A DNA stretch of 64,000 nucleotides, taken from Bdellovibrionales bacterium. Lineage in GTDB: Bacteria; Bdellovibrionota; Bdellovibrionia; Bdellovibrionales; UBA1609. Shown here one piece after another: positions 35,362 through 44,046 of this stretch. The translations under genes and the position numbers were made by a program. Location of the stretch: assembly GCA_016716765.1 (NCBI GenBank), contig JADJVA010000004.1, positions 379,051-443,050 on the forward strand, read 5' to 3'. Below the pieces are notes generated by a model, which saw only the letters and a program-made list of their open reading frames with translations, searched no databases and was not told where the DNA came from. The first letter of the stretch is position 1. The number at the start of each line of letters is the position of its first letter.

Positions 35362-36990
35362 TCAATGTTTTCTCGGAATTATATATTGTGTAAACACCCC
35401 ATCCTCCACCTTAAGTCCAGCGTCGGTACTCAGGACTGCGGAGCGAGCGGGGTCATGAAGTAGTTTTTGAACACTGTACATATATACGCCATCGCCCTGA
35501 GGATCATTTTGTGGAGTTTGAATAAAGTAGACAAGCACCGAATTTCCTCCTGCGGCGTGTTCCAAACCTGGAAGGGTGTCACCCTTCTTGACCTCCACGG
35601 TTGGATAAAGGGGAAGCACTCCTTGAGAAAAGTTATAACAATCGCGGGTCGATTCGCCCGTTTTATCAAGTTTAGTATCATAGGCAAGTGCATCCAAGTC
35701 CTCAATCAATGGATTTCGGTGTTCAGCGATTTGCAGGCCGGCCTGTTGCTCACCGTCGATATTGGATCGAAGCAAGTTAAACGAATCCATTGCAAAAGCT
35801 AAGGAACGCGTGAAATAGACGAAGGTTTCTAATCCGTCAAGGACACCATCCCTATCTGTATCTGGGCTTTTTGGATCGCCGTTCTTTGGCACGTTCTCTG
35901 AGGGTCTGTCGTTTTTGATATACCTTTCTTCACAAGCTGTCAGAAAATCATGATCATCATCAGTACGATCATTACATTCTTCTTCCGCGGGAATTACTTC
36001 GCCATAGCGCAGTTCTCGCCAATGAAAATAATCACCGAAGGCTCCCCCACTTGAAAATCTTTTGCTAGGATCAAATAGATAGGTTTTTCCTTTGACAGTG
36101 ATTCCGCTGTAACGAACTTCATCCCGATCGCACATGCCGTCTGCATCGGAATCTGTATCAATTTTTCCATCTTCGCAATAACCAGCATTGAGATTGTAAA
36201 CGAGAAAATTCTTCAGTTGCCAAGGCTCATGTGTCGGCTTAACGACGAGCTCATTAAATTCCCAATTTGCATCGGTTTCGAAATTGACAAATTTGCCTCT
36301 TCCCCACTCTTCGCTCATTCGACGCAATCTATTAATAGCCCCCCCGCCCGCGCCTCCGTAATAGGCCGAACTGAGAAACACATTTGGAGCAAGATCGACA
36401 ATATCCTCGATAAGTGCCTGTAATTCCAGGTCGTTGCTGGTGTCCGTCGGTTGCCCATCTGATACGAAAAAGACCATATAAGTAGACATTTCATCAGGAA
36501 ATTTTTTTGGATCATTCACAATAGCTAAATGAACCGCTTGCAGCGCCGCCTTATAGGGAGTTGACCCTCCCTCCAATTCGGATCGGATTCGAGCGGTCGC
36601 TTTAAAAACCTTATCCAGATCATCGGTAAAGGTTGGGATAGTTTGGTCTCCATCATTGATATAGGCCTCGGCTCCCTTGTTACCCTCAAAGGCCACCATA
36701 GAGTAACGGTAATACTCCTTGTCGACATTTTCTTTGACAAATTTTTCAATATTTGTAGATCGCTTCCTTCCCCCAGGGTCAGATTGAGAATTTGAACCTG
36801 ATTTATCGATAACAAAGAGAAATTTCATATAACGAAGGATTTCTTTTGGGTCGCTGATGCAAAACTGCCCCTGTGACTTGACGTTAACCAATACTTCTTC
36901 CGGACTTTTCAGTCGAACATCTGAACAGGCCAAGATGGCCAACGTCAACAATGACATCATGAATCCGCGACATGATATTTGAATTCCCAT
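35362..36990 (-). CDS. VWA-domain lipoprotein with calcium-type (TSP3-like) repeats
   Basis: From the ATG at 36990 the signal ends in a normal lipobox (LLTLAILAC). Residues ~55-250 form a VWA domain with the MIDAS sequence FVIDKSGSN and a VFFVSDGQPTDTS strand. The second half has Asp-rich thrombospondin type 3-like repeats (DTDSDADGMCDRDE and DPKSPDTDRDGVLDGLE). Overall this is a surface or periplasmic, probably Ca2+-binding adhesion-type lipoprotein. Myxococcus CglB, the adhesin of the Glt gliding machine, is also a VWA lipoprotein; the neighbouring barrel/TPR/FHA genes make this a candidate functional counterpart. I see no direct sequence proof of orthology. Confidence 0.85.
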   Translation of the reverse strand: MGIQISCRGFMMSLLTLAILACSDVRLKSPEEVLVNVKSQGQFCISDPKEILRYMKFLFVIDKSGSNSQSDPGGRKRSTNIEKFVKENVDKEYYRYSMVAFEGNKGAEAYINDGDQTIPTFTDDLDKVFKATARIRSELEGGSTPYKAALQAVHLAIVNDPKKFPDEMSTYMVFFVSDGQPTDTSNDLELQALIEDIVDLAPNVFLSSAYYGGAGGGAINRLRRMSEEWGRGKFVNFETDANWEFNELVVKPTHEPWQLKNFLVYNLNAGYCEDGKIDTDSDADGMCDRDEVRYSGITVKGKTYLFDPSKRFSSGGAFGDYFHWRELRYGEVIPAEEECNDRTDDDHDFLTACEERYIKNDRPSENVPKNGDPKSPDTDRDGVLDGLETFVYFTRSLAFAMDSFNLLRSNIDGEQQAGLQIAEHRNPLIEDLDALAYDTKLDKTGESTRDCYNFSQGVLPLYPTVEVKKGDTLPGLEHAAGGNSVLVYFIQTPQNDPQGDGVYMYSVQKLLHDPARSAVLSTDAGLKVEDGVFTQYIIPRKH

Positions 36991-37233
36991 GAGCACCCCC
37001 GCATTGAGGAACAGAGCAATTGTACGGCCAAGTACGCTGACCCAGCTTCAAATAGGCTTGATCCTAGCTGCGGCCTATTCCAAGAATTTGGAGTTTATTG
37101 TCAAAATGATCGGTGCGCATAAGGATTAATCAAAAAAAGGGGGCCATCAATAACTGCCAGGCTTGCTTATAATGACGGCATGGGAAAAAGAAAAACAATC
37201 ATGACTAGTGGATGTACGACCAAAAAGGAGACA

Positions 37234-37803
37234 TCAATTCGGGGCAATTTTAGTTTTGAGGCGTTTGTTGTTGAGTTTATTTAAACTTGGTCGATCCGTG
37301 CTTGCTACACTGCTTGAAGAACGCTTAGCGAGAGGTTCTTCATCAGAAAGCTCCATCGATTCTTCAAAAAAGAGATCTTCCTTGTTATTTACCTGTGTGT
37401 TATTTAAGTGGTCTTCTCCCTCGCCGGTTCTAGAAATTCCAGCATCGCCCATTCCCATGTCAACTTCTAGAAGTTCCTTTGATGGCTTGGTTTCGTCGCT
37501 TGCCGCCAGAGGCGAATTCCTTTTTCGACCTCGGAGGGAAGTTGGAACCTCAACTTCGCCGCTGATGCTCTCCCGTAAAATCCCCGCTTGCGTACCGTTT
37601 TCGTCAATCAGCGAATTGAAATCCAATTTTGTTTCTTTCCGCTTAATGTTAAGAGCAGAATCGGAAGCTGGCAGTCGTTCGTTAAAAATTAGTTTTTCAT
37701 TTCGTCGACCTACTTTGGATGTTTCGCGAGCATCAGCAGAAACTGCAGAGACACTCAGCAGCAGCCCAACAACAAAATATGATAGTGTAAAGTAAGCTTT
37801 CAT
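37234..37803 (-). CDS. Exported low-complexity hypothetical protein
   Basis: The ATG at 37803 has GGAGAG upstream and gives a strong signal peptide (YFVVGLLLSVSAVSA). The mature ~170 residues are rich in Ser, Glu, Lys and Asn with few hydrophobics, so probably disordered. It precedes the VWA lipoprotein gene on the same strand by about 240 bases and could belong with it. No family recognised. Confidence 0.65.
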   Translation of the reverse strand: MKAYFTLSYFVVGLLLSVSAVSADARETSKVGRRNEKLIFNERLPASDSALNIKRKETKLDFNSLIDENGTQAGILRESISGEVEVPTSLRGRKRNSPLAASDETKPSKELLEVDMGMGDAGISRTGEGEDHLNNTQVNNKEDLFFEESMELSDEEPLAKRSSSSVASTDRPSLNKLNNKRLKTKIAPN

Positions 37804-38141
37804 TTCGCTCTCCATCGTATTGAAAACAAGCGTTTATCATCAATCATTTCTGACTTGCGCCCAATGCCTATTAGCCTAGCGAAGCTCCATCTCGCCTTAC
37901 ATATGTGAATTTAAAATGCAACAGGGGTGCCATCGAAAAGTCGTCTTATTTCAGCACTCGCGAGCCTGAATTGATTAAACTTTAGACAGCCCCCCGTCTG
38001 ACATATTGAACTGTCAATGGTATTGACAGCGAAATTCACATAAACTGGCCTGCTTGATTGTTGTGCCAAACTCCAAGGGTGCATGGCTGGATCAAATCTC
38101 AGGAATTCAGGATCGAGGGCTGGCGGGAGCAATACGGGCAT
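37804..38141. other. Gap with only a doubtful 76-codon leftward frame
   Basis: A leftward frame at 37911-38141 starts with an ATG directly after the cyclase stop codon (TGAATG) and would be translationally coupled. Its product, with one CQTGGC motif, resembles nothing I know and has no supporting codon pattern I can judge. The promoter of the exported low-complexity protein should lie at 37810-37900. Confidence 0.35.
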
Positions 38142-39599
38142 TCAGGATGCCTTCGACTTTTCGGCAATATTTTTAAGCAGGAGATTTTGATCCAAGCTAT
38201 GTCCGCAGTTACGACACCTAAGCACAAAAAATCCTGTGTCATTTTTGTCGATATGCATGACTTGGCTACATTTCGGGCAATCCAAAATACCCATGCTATC
38301 TAAGGACCTAGTCTCAGCTGTCGTTATCATTTCAAAAACTTGAATCACATCACTTTCGAATCCCTTTAAACTTTTCTTCCCAATGAATTCAAACTGGAAC
38401 TCAGAATTTGATTTTAGAACATCAACGAGATCATGTGGAACTAGAATCTGTCCGGGACTTGCAATGCCACAAAGTCGACTCGCGAGATTAATCACCGGAC
38501 CAATAGCCGTATAACTATGAAAATACCTTCTATTGCCATAAAATCCAACGTTGGCAAATCCAGTGGCGATACCAATTCGAATTTCTAAGGGTTTGAGCCA
38601 ATTTACCTCATAAAATTCTTGGTCCAAGGATACTCTTTCTCGAATTTCGATAGCTGCCCTCAATACTCTCTCGATGTAGTCAGGATAGGAGACGGGATCG
38701 TTTGAAAAAGCCAAGAGCCCGTCTCCCAAAAATTTATCAATAGTAATATCGTATTTAAGAAGAACTCTGGCAGAATCCATCATAAAATGGCTGATAACCC
38801 TTGTAACCTTGTCTTTATCTATTCTGGATACTCGCTCCGTTGAATTCACAATATCCACAAATATGGCACATATATTTGAACGATGAACGCTGTCCGTCAG
38901 AAGCACTTGATTGGTGCGGATGGCCTCGACAACCTGAGGGGAAAACTGACGACTTAATTCAGTCAACTTCAGCGCTTCATTCGTCTTCTCATCAATTATT
39001 TTGCCACGAGAAATAATTTCCTCGCGCAGCAGCTGGCGACTCTCTACCTCCTTTCGCCTCAGTCTCTCTGATAAAATTCTTAAGAAAATCGATATCACAA
39101 TAGTGCCGGAAATAAAAAATATATTGAGCACCACGGTATGGCTATTGTTGTTATTTTGATTTAAAAAGATGGAACCAAAAAAATAGGGAAGAAAAATTGT
39201 TCCGATAGATGCAAAAAAGAAACGCCATGTCCACGGAATAAATGAGATTGATCCAATTGTTATGAGATTTAGACCCGCATAATAAGGGGTGCTCCAGTCT
39301 CCAATTCTATACACCATATAATAAATAATCAATGCGAGACCGGAAATATAAAAGAGCGCAAGCAATTGGGCATCATAAAAACTTTGAATTCGTTTGAACT
39401 GAAATCGAGTGTAGAGACTCAAAGGAACAACCATAGAGCGCACAATCAAAAATTCCCATTTCATATCTGGGACATATACGAAATCGCAAATCCAAAAGGC
39501 TAAAAACAGCGGTACAACCATCATATGCGTGATGACAGCCAGGATAGCCTTTGTTTCGCGAAGTTTTTCCTGATTCCGAATGCTATCTATCTGCTTCAT
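38142..39599 (-). CDS. Membrane class III adenylate/guanylate cyclase with C-terminal zinc ribbon
   Basis: About six hydrophobic helices in the first ~190 residues are followed by a short coiled linker and a class III cyclase domain. Its metal Asp residues lie in FVDIVNSTE and KFLGDGLLAF, and the transition-state Asn/Arg in VINLASRL. At the residue where many adenylate cyclases have Asp/Thr (IGDxVN) it has Pro (IGPVIN), so nucleotide preference is uncertain. The C-terminus is a two-Cys-pair zinc ribbon (CPKC ... CRNCG). The ATG at 39599 lies 11 bases after the stop of the methyltransferase gene; the frame also reaches a TTG at 39632. A two-gene transcript is likely. Confidence 0.86.
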   Translation of the reverse strand: MKQIDSIRNQEKLRETKAILAVITHMMVVPLFLAFWICDFVYVPDMKWEFLIVRSMVVPLSLYTRFQFKRIQSFYDAQLLALFYISGLALIIYYMVYRIGDWSTPYYAGLNLITIGSISFIPWTWRFFFASIGTIFLPYFFGSIFLNQNNNNSHTVVLNIFFISGTIVISIFLRILSERLRRKEVESRQLLREEIISRGKIIDEKTNEALKLTELSRQFSPQVVEAIRTNQVLLTDSVHRSNICAIFVDIVNSTERVSRIDKDKVTRVISHFMMDSARVLLKYDITIDKFLGDGLLAFSNDPVSYPDYIERVLRAAIEIRERVSLDQEFYEVNWLKPLEIRIGIATGFANVGFYGNRRYFHSYTAIGPVINLASRLCGIASPGQILVPHDLVDVLKSNSEFQFEFIGKKSLKGFESDVIQVFEMITTAETRSLDSMGILDCPKCSQVMHIDKNDTGFFVLRCRNCGHSLDQNLLLKNIAEKSKAS

Positions 39600-39610
39600 G
39601 AATACTGTGG

Positions 39611-41047
39611 TTAAGCTTTCCTTATAACACAAAAAAGGTTGATGCCCAGATTTTCAGACTCAATACTGAGTTTTCCTCCGATGTTTTCAAAAAGGGACTG
39701 CAAGTCATTAGATGACCGATAAATAAGGTGCCAATCAAGGGCCAGATCCATAATCACTTCATTTGGATTGGCTAAATTAAAATTGCCAATGATCAGTGAT
39801 CCACCAGATCGAAGTGACTTGAACAACTTGACTGCTGCCAACTGTGCAACTGGATCAGACAAATAGTCAAAAAGCCCTGCGCAATAAATAATATCGTAAT
39901 CGCCCCCTTCAATGCCTCGGGCAATCACATTCTTCATTGCCTTGTGAATAAAGTGAAACGAAAATTGGTGAGGGTGTCCGAGCCCAACTTCCTTGATTGA
40001 TCGTTGCGCATACTTCAAAGCACCTTTGTCTTGATCAAGTAGATCAACGTGAAGAGATCTGTTATTAAATTCCTTCACTTCAGAAATCAACTTAACCCAT
40101 TCTCGCGACGGCCCACAAGCAACGGAAAGAATTCGGAGTTCTTCGTTCGATCTGTCTCTGAGAATGTTGCTAATCTTAAGTGTCAAGTAATCAGCTCTGT
40201 TCCGAACGGCTTGAGCGGCCGGCTCCCTTACGCTGTAATACTGAAGACAACGGGCGAACAAGGAGTTTCCTATGTTCTCCGATCTATAGATGAGGTTCAT
40301 CATTTCAAAATCACCCGCATATCCCAAGGGTTTATGATAAACACGGTGAGCAAAGGGCGATTGATGAATCAATCCACATAACTTGCTGCGAAACAATTCA
40401 ACCAATACTTTTCGCGATTCTGCCGGGAGATCTACGAGAGGCTCTGCCAGCCGCTGATAGTGTTTTGGAAATTCCTCGCCTATGTATGTCCCGATGATTG
40501 GTATCAAAGTGTTTTCGAATTCTGCCATACGCCGCCCATCAAGCTCTTCGTTTGATTTTGTCAAAGAGTTCACCCGACTCTGAAGTTCCTCAAACCAATC
40601 TTTGAGTTGGTAAATAAGAAGCCTGGCTTTCTCCGGTATGACCTCAAGCTGTCTAAATCTCTGATCGTGAGCTTTCAGTATATCTTGCGCTTGACGAACA
40701 GCCTGAACTCGTTCGACGTGAATCGGCTCTCCCAGAACTTCAAAAGCCACCTTCACATTTCCATCTTCAAGCTCCTCACTTCGAGCGACCCTAAGGTGAA
40801 GATCTGCGACGACTACACCGTCAAAAATCAGTTGAGTTTCACGGTACTCGTTCGTCTCGGGAGTTTCTTTGTCAACGAGAATAGCTATTCCAAATGCGGA
40901 GAAATCCGTTACTTCATAGTAAGTTCCATTGATGACCAAGTAACAAATTTCATCATCGATAGAATAGCGATCCTGCCGAATGACATGCAGAGTCCGCGCA
41001 GACTGAATCGGGGAAACATCAATTTCATCATGAGCCGTTTTACTCAT
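39611..41047 (-). CDS. PilZ-like / SAM-dependent methyltransferase fusion
   Basis: The N-terminal ~110 residues look like a PilZ domain (VTDFSAFG matches the DxSxxG motif; the Arg motif is only partly clear). A coiled linker and a helical region with HKPLGYAGDFEMMN follow. The C-terminus is a Rossmann methyltransferase (ILSVACGPSREW, DLLDQDKGALKYA, YDIIYCAGLFDYLSD). The GYAGDFEMMN segment recalls proteins annotated as 3-hydroxypalmitate methyl ester synthases (PhcB of Ralstonia), so a lipid methyl-ester signal is possible. Start ATG at 41047 with GAGGAGG seven bases upstream. It precedes the cyclase gene in one transcript. A c-di-GMP input would follow if the PilZ part is functional. Confidence 0.78.
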   Translation of the reverse strand: MSKTAHDEIDVSPIQSARTLHVIRQDRYSIDDEICYLVINGTYYEVTDFSAFGIAILVDKETPETNEYRETQLIFDGVVVADLHLRVARSEELEDGNVKVAFEVLGEPIHVERVQAVRQAQDILKAHDQRFRQLEVIPEKARLLIYQLKDWFEELQSRVNSLTKSNEELDGRRMAEFENTLIPIIGTYIGEEFPKHYQRLAEPLVDLPAESRKVLVELFRSKLCGLIHQSPFAHRVYHKPLGYAGDFEMMNLIYRSENIGNSLFARCLQYYSVREPAAQAVRNRADYLTLKISNILRDRSNEELRILSVACGPSREWVKLISEVKEFNNRSLHVDLLDQDKGALKYAQRSIKEVGLGHPHQFSFHFIHKAMKNVIARGIEGGDYDIIYCAGLFDYLSDPVAQLAAVKLFKSLRSGGSLIIGNFNLANPNEVIMDLALDWHLIYRSSNDLQSLFENIGGKLSIESENLGINLFCVIRKA

Positions 41048-41219
41048 TGCAAAACCTCCTCGTCACAAGCACTTATCGGTAATTACTAGGTATTTACTTA
41101 TATATATTTATTTGATTTGTGACACAATGAGACGACTTATTTCCTCATTAGACAGCAGCCAACTCTTGGGTAAACTCGACTGAGGTCAGTGTAATGGGTT
41201 GCACAGAAGTGTATGAGTC

Positions 41220-41261
41220 AATTTCTAGTGAAGTTCACTTTATTGAACTTCACTAGAAATT
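41220..41261. promoter_or_regulatory. Perfect 18-bp inverted repeat before the esterase gene
   Basis: Two 18-base arms (AATTTCTAGTGAAGTTCA and its exact complement) surround a six-base centre CTTTAT. The structure ends 23 bases before the esterase ATG, next to its GAGGAGG ribosome binding site. It may act as an operator for a dimeric repressor or as a leader-RNA hairpin occluding translation. It is not followed by a clean U-run, so a simple terminator is less likely. Confidence 0.85.
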
Positions 41262-41284
41262 TGGTTTTGAGAGGAGGTTTTACT

Positions 41285-42208
41285 ATGTCGCACAAGAAAA
41301 TTGCGATTTTACAGTGGGCATTTCTTGGCATGCTTATCAGTTTGTCTTTAAAGATCTGGGGCCATGAGTTTCGTCCTGAATTGAGACAGAGCGGCCAAGG
41401 TCAGCCGAGTGAAAACGATCGCCTTTTTGTCCCCGAGCACTTAGCTGGAGACCAGCCCGAACTGTTGGTCGCACTTCATGGGTGCCTCCAATCCGCTGAG
41501 GAGTTCGAAAAGGGAGCTCAGCTCAATTCCATCGCCCAAAGACTGGGGTTCTTGGTGTTTTATCCACAACAAAAACCTCTTCGGGATCCTTTGGGTTGTT
41601 GGAAGTGGTTCGAACCCTCTAATCAAAGAGTTGGCCAGGGAGAACCAGATGAAATCATGAAAAAAATTGAGATCGTGAAGAGAAAATACTCAGTTGGAAA
41701 AGTTTTTTTGACCGGGATGTCTTCCGGAGGAGCCATGACTAGCATTCTTTTGGCCTGTTATCCTCAGTACTTTTCGGGAGGTGCCATTCACTCGGGGATA
41801 CCCTATGGGATTGCGTCTAACAGGCAAGAGGGTACGGAAGTCATGAGGTCGGGTCCAATGGCAGCAAAAGGAAAAAATGAGGAATGCAATACCCAGACAT
41901 TTGAAGGAAGAGTGATGGTCATTCATGGTCTCGGAGACAAAGTTGTTCATATAGAAAATTCTAGGAGAATTCAGGACGACTTTAGTCATCAATATGATTT
42001 TAGTGAAGAGAGGACGATTGAGGCCTCTGCGGGCAGACACTCTTATCGCTACAAGGACATCTACCTTGCCAACCAGCTACGCACTCGCTTGATTTTAGTT
42101 GATGGGCTTGGCCATGCCTGGAGCGGGGGCAATGGAAGTCTCCCTTTTAACGACGAGAGAGGCCCAAGCGCCGGAGCCTTGATGTGGGAGTTTTTTCATT
42201 TGAATTGA
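41285..42208 (+). CDS. Exported esterase of the PHB-depolymerase/feruloyl esterase family
   Basis: The alpha/beta-hydrolase elements are present: VALHGCLQSAEEF (oxyanion loop), YPQQ, CWKWF, the nucleophile in TGMSSGGAMT, and the catalytic His in GLGHAWSGG. The family cleaves polyhydroxybutyrate or feruloyl/acetyl esters. A hydrophobic N-terminus (LGMLISLSLKIWG) suggests export. The ATG at 41285 has GAGGAGG at ideal spacing. Immediately upstream lies the perfect inverted repeat. Substrate unknown. Confidence 0.9.
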   Translation: MSHKKIAILQWAFLGMLISLSLKIWGHEFRPELRQSGQGQPSENDRLFVPEHLAGDQPELLVALHGCLQSAEEFEKGAQLNSIAQRLGFLVFYPQQKPLRDPLGCWKWFEPSNQRVGQGEPDEIMKKIEIVKRKYSVGKVFLTGMSSGGAMTSILLACYPQYFSGGAIHSGIPYGIASNRQEGTEVMRSGPMAAKGKNEECNTQTFEGRVMVIHGLGDKVVHIENSRRIQDDFSHQYDFSEERTIEASAGRHSYRYKDIYLANQLRTRLILVDGLGHAWSGGNGSLPFNDERGPSAGALMWEFFHLN

Positions 42209-42252
42209 GTAAGTTCACTTTCGGTCACTTTGAATTGCGGTTTGCAGACAGG

Positions 42253-43161
42253 CTAGAATGCATATGAAAGAGCGAGAAAAGCTTCAAAAAATAGAATTTT
42301 TGGATCGCTGTTTGGAATGAGGCCGAGACGCAAATCAGGAACAATCCAGAGTGAGCCCGGAGCCGGAATGTTCCACCCAAGAGCGCCATAGGTCAAAGCA
42401 TAGAACGAGGGCCCACTGTCTTCCACAGACAAGGGAATCCCATCATCAATGACAATTCTGGATTGATTTCCTTTTGCCACTTCAATTCCGCCTCCCCACC
42501 AAAAGGAATCCAATGGATCTGAGTAGAGCTTAGCTAAGACACCCGCCCCAACAAATTTTTGCTCGATTGTCAGCTGAGCTGGGCGAAGGGCATTTATGGC
42601 TCCTTTCAGTTTCGCTTCTCCTCCAAAATTGGTCGAACGAAAAGAAACATAGGGACGCAACATCATTTTCCGACTCCAAGGAATATCCATAAAGGCCGAA
42701 AAGAAAAATGTTGTGCTTTCCAAGCTTGAAATTTCATAGATATCCTGGCTTGATGTCGAAAAATTTCTGGCTCCTTGTTGCATATACGTGCCGACAAATG
42801 CGAGTCCTAAGGAGTATTTGTTCGTATAAATTCTTTTTCCTATCAAATTTCCGTCCACTCTTTCAGAAATGCTTGAGCGGGAGATGTCGCTGCTTAAGAT
42901 ATACCCTCCCCTCCTCTCGCCTTCAAAAGACACAAGAACCTTTCGGAATAGGCCATAAGTGTTGGGGGAGATAACGACCTTGTCTCCGCGGTTCAAATTC
43001 GTAATCTTGCGAGATTTAACAGAGGGCTTTTCGTAAACTGTAAGTTCTTCATGCACTTGAAGATCTAACACGGCACGGGCCTCTTCAGCTCCAAAAATGA
43101 AAAGGAGAAAGAATGTGACCACACCGAATGAAGTTTTGGTTAAATTCGTTCTCATTGACAT
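42253..43161 (-). CDS. Exported protein with SH3-like domain and predicted outer-membrane barrel
   Basis: After a signal peptide (FFLLFIFGAEEARA) comes an SH3b-like segment of about 65 residues (LTVYEKPSVKSRKITNLNRGDKVVI). Then ~220 residues of alternating beta-strand pattern end in an aromatic residue (FLALSYAF), typical of outer-membrane barrels. An SH3b domain may bind murein and would anchor the barrel to the wall. Three nested ATGs (43170, 43161, 43155) are possible. AGGAG stands 2, 11 and 17 bases before them, and I choose 43161. Convergent with the esterase gene. Confidence 0.75.
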   Translation of the reverse strand: MSMRTNLTKTSFGVVTFFLLFIFGAEEARAVLDLQVHEELTVYEKPSVKSRKITNLNRGDKVVISPNTYGLFRKVLVSFEGERRGGYILSSDISRSSISERVDGNLIGKRIYTNKYSLGLAFVGTYMQQGARNFSTSSQDIYEISSLESTTFFFSAFMDIPWSRKMMLRPYVSFRSTNFGGEAKLKGAINALRPAQLTIEQKFVGAGVLAKLYSDPLDSFWWGGGIEVAKGNQSRIVIDDGIPLSVEDSGPSFYALTYGALGWNIPAPGSLWIVPDLRLGLIPNSDPKILFFEAFLALSYAF

Positions 43162-43365
43162 TGAAAGCATGGCTCCTGGAATTACAAAACACTGCAGGCT
43201 CTGCCTATTTAAAGTAACAGATGGCATTTAGGGCTTCTGCCTTTTTGACATCACTGGACCTAAAAATCTGGTCTTCAGTCGAAAAAAGGAGGGAAACGAG
43301 ATATCGGTCCACAAACCAAGTATTTTATTGACGCGGCAGCATAAAATAAATAGTGTGGCCGCCCT

Positions 43366-43950
43366 ATGACTCGAACAAAAATAGCCCCTGTTATAATTCA
43401 CCTGAAAGAGCTTCCTGACGAAGGTCAGACGTACTCTTTTACTCAAGAACATCGCGAAATGAAGGCCGCCCTTGCGGATCTCGTCCAAGACAATGCCTTT
43501 GAAATTCAGATCAATTTCCTGCCTTCAGGAGGAGTTTACCTTCTTTCGGGTTTCATCAAGGCCAAGATGAATCTGGCCTGTTATCGCTGCGCCATCGACT
43601 TCAAGCTTGATGTAAACGAGAAAATTAACGAGATCCTCGTCATTGAGGAGGAGAGACCGCGAGGGTCCCACTCGGCCCGAGTCAATCATTCTTCTGAATT
43701 GCAGCAAGACGCTCCTTCTGTTTCGTCAATTCCAACTGGAATTTTCAATATCGGTCCTCTTATCCATGAAATTATTGCCTTGGCCGAGCCCATTCAACCA
43801 AAGGCAAGAGTTGATTGCGATGATAGCTGCGAGAATCTCAAGGAGGCCTACGAGAAAGGCTGGCTGACAGGATCTGTCGAAGAGGACTCAAATGGCTCTC
43901 AGTCCCCTAATCCGTTCACCGTGTTAAAGGATTTAAAATTAAATCGTTGA
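43366..43950 (+). CDS. yceD: YceD/DUF177 family protein
   Basis: A 194-residue protein with the YceD-type core (GFIKAKMNLACYRC, a central acidic part, FNIGPLIHEIIALAEPIQP, then C...C). It lies directly upstream of rpmF, the conserved neighbourhood of this family, which affects 23S rRNA accumulation in plants and E. coli. The four Cys in two pairs (CYRC and CDDSC) could bind metal. It opens the rpmF-fab cluster. Confidence 0.88.
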   Translation: MTRTKIAPVIIHLKELPDEGQTYSFTQEHREMKAALADLVQDNAFEIQINFLPSGGVYLLSGFIKAKMNLACYRCAIDFKLDVNEKINEILVIEEERPRGSHSARVNHSSELQQDAPSVSSIPTGIFNIGPLIHEIIALAEPIQPKARVDCDDSCENLKEAYEKGWLTGSVEEDSNGSQSPNPFTVLKDLKLNR

Positions 43951-44004
43951 TTTTAGGCTCCATTTGGATAACTTATAGCGCCTTGAAATTTTGGTGGATG
44001 AACT

Positions 44005-44027
44005 GGGCCTAGAAAACACAAAGGCCC
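44005..44027 (+). promoter_or_regulatory. Hairpin in the rpmF leader
   Basis: GGGCCT pairs with AGGCCC around an eleven-base loop, 20 bases before the rpmF ATG. It may be a leader structure or a weak processing/attenuation site between yceD and rpmF. Confidence 0.4.
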
Positions 44028-44046
44028 CTAACAGCAGGTAAATATT

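Noticed and set aside
37208..37795. Rightward 195-codon frame rich in Ser and Arg
   Set aside because: It is antisense to the exported low-complexity protein, which has a signal peptide and ribosome binding site; the composition is what the complement of that gene would give.
37911..38141. 76-codon frame directly after the cyclase stop
   Set aside because: The TGAATG junction is suggestive, but the product resembles nothing and coding character is not clear.
43228..43488. Leftward 86-codon frame
   Set aside because: It overlaps the start of yceD and continues the SH3-barrel gene's upstream frame; no start or family support.
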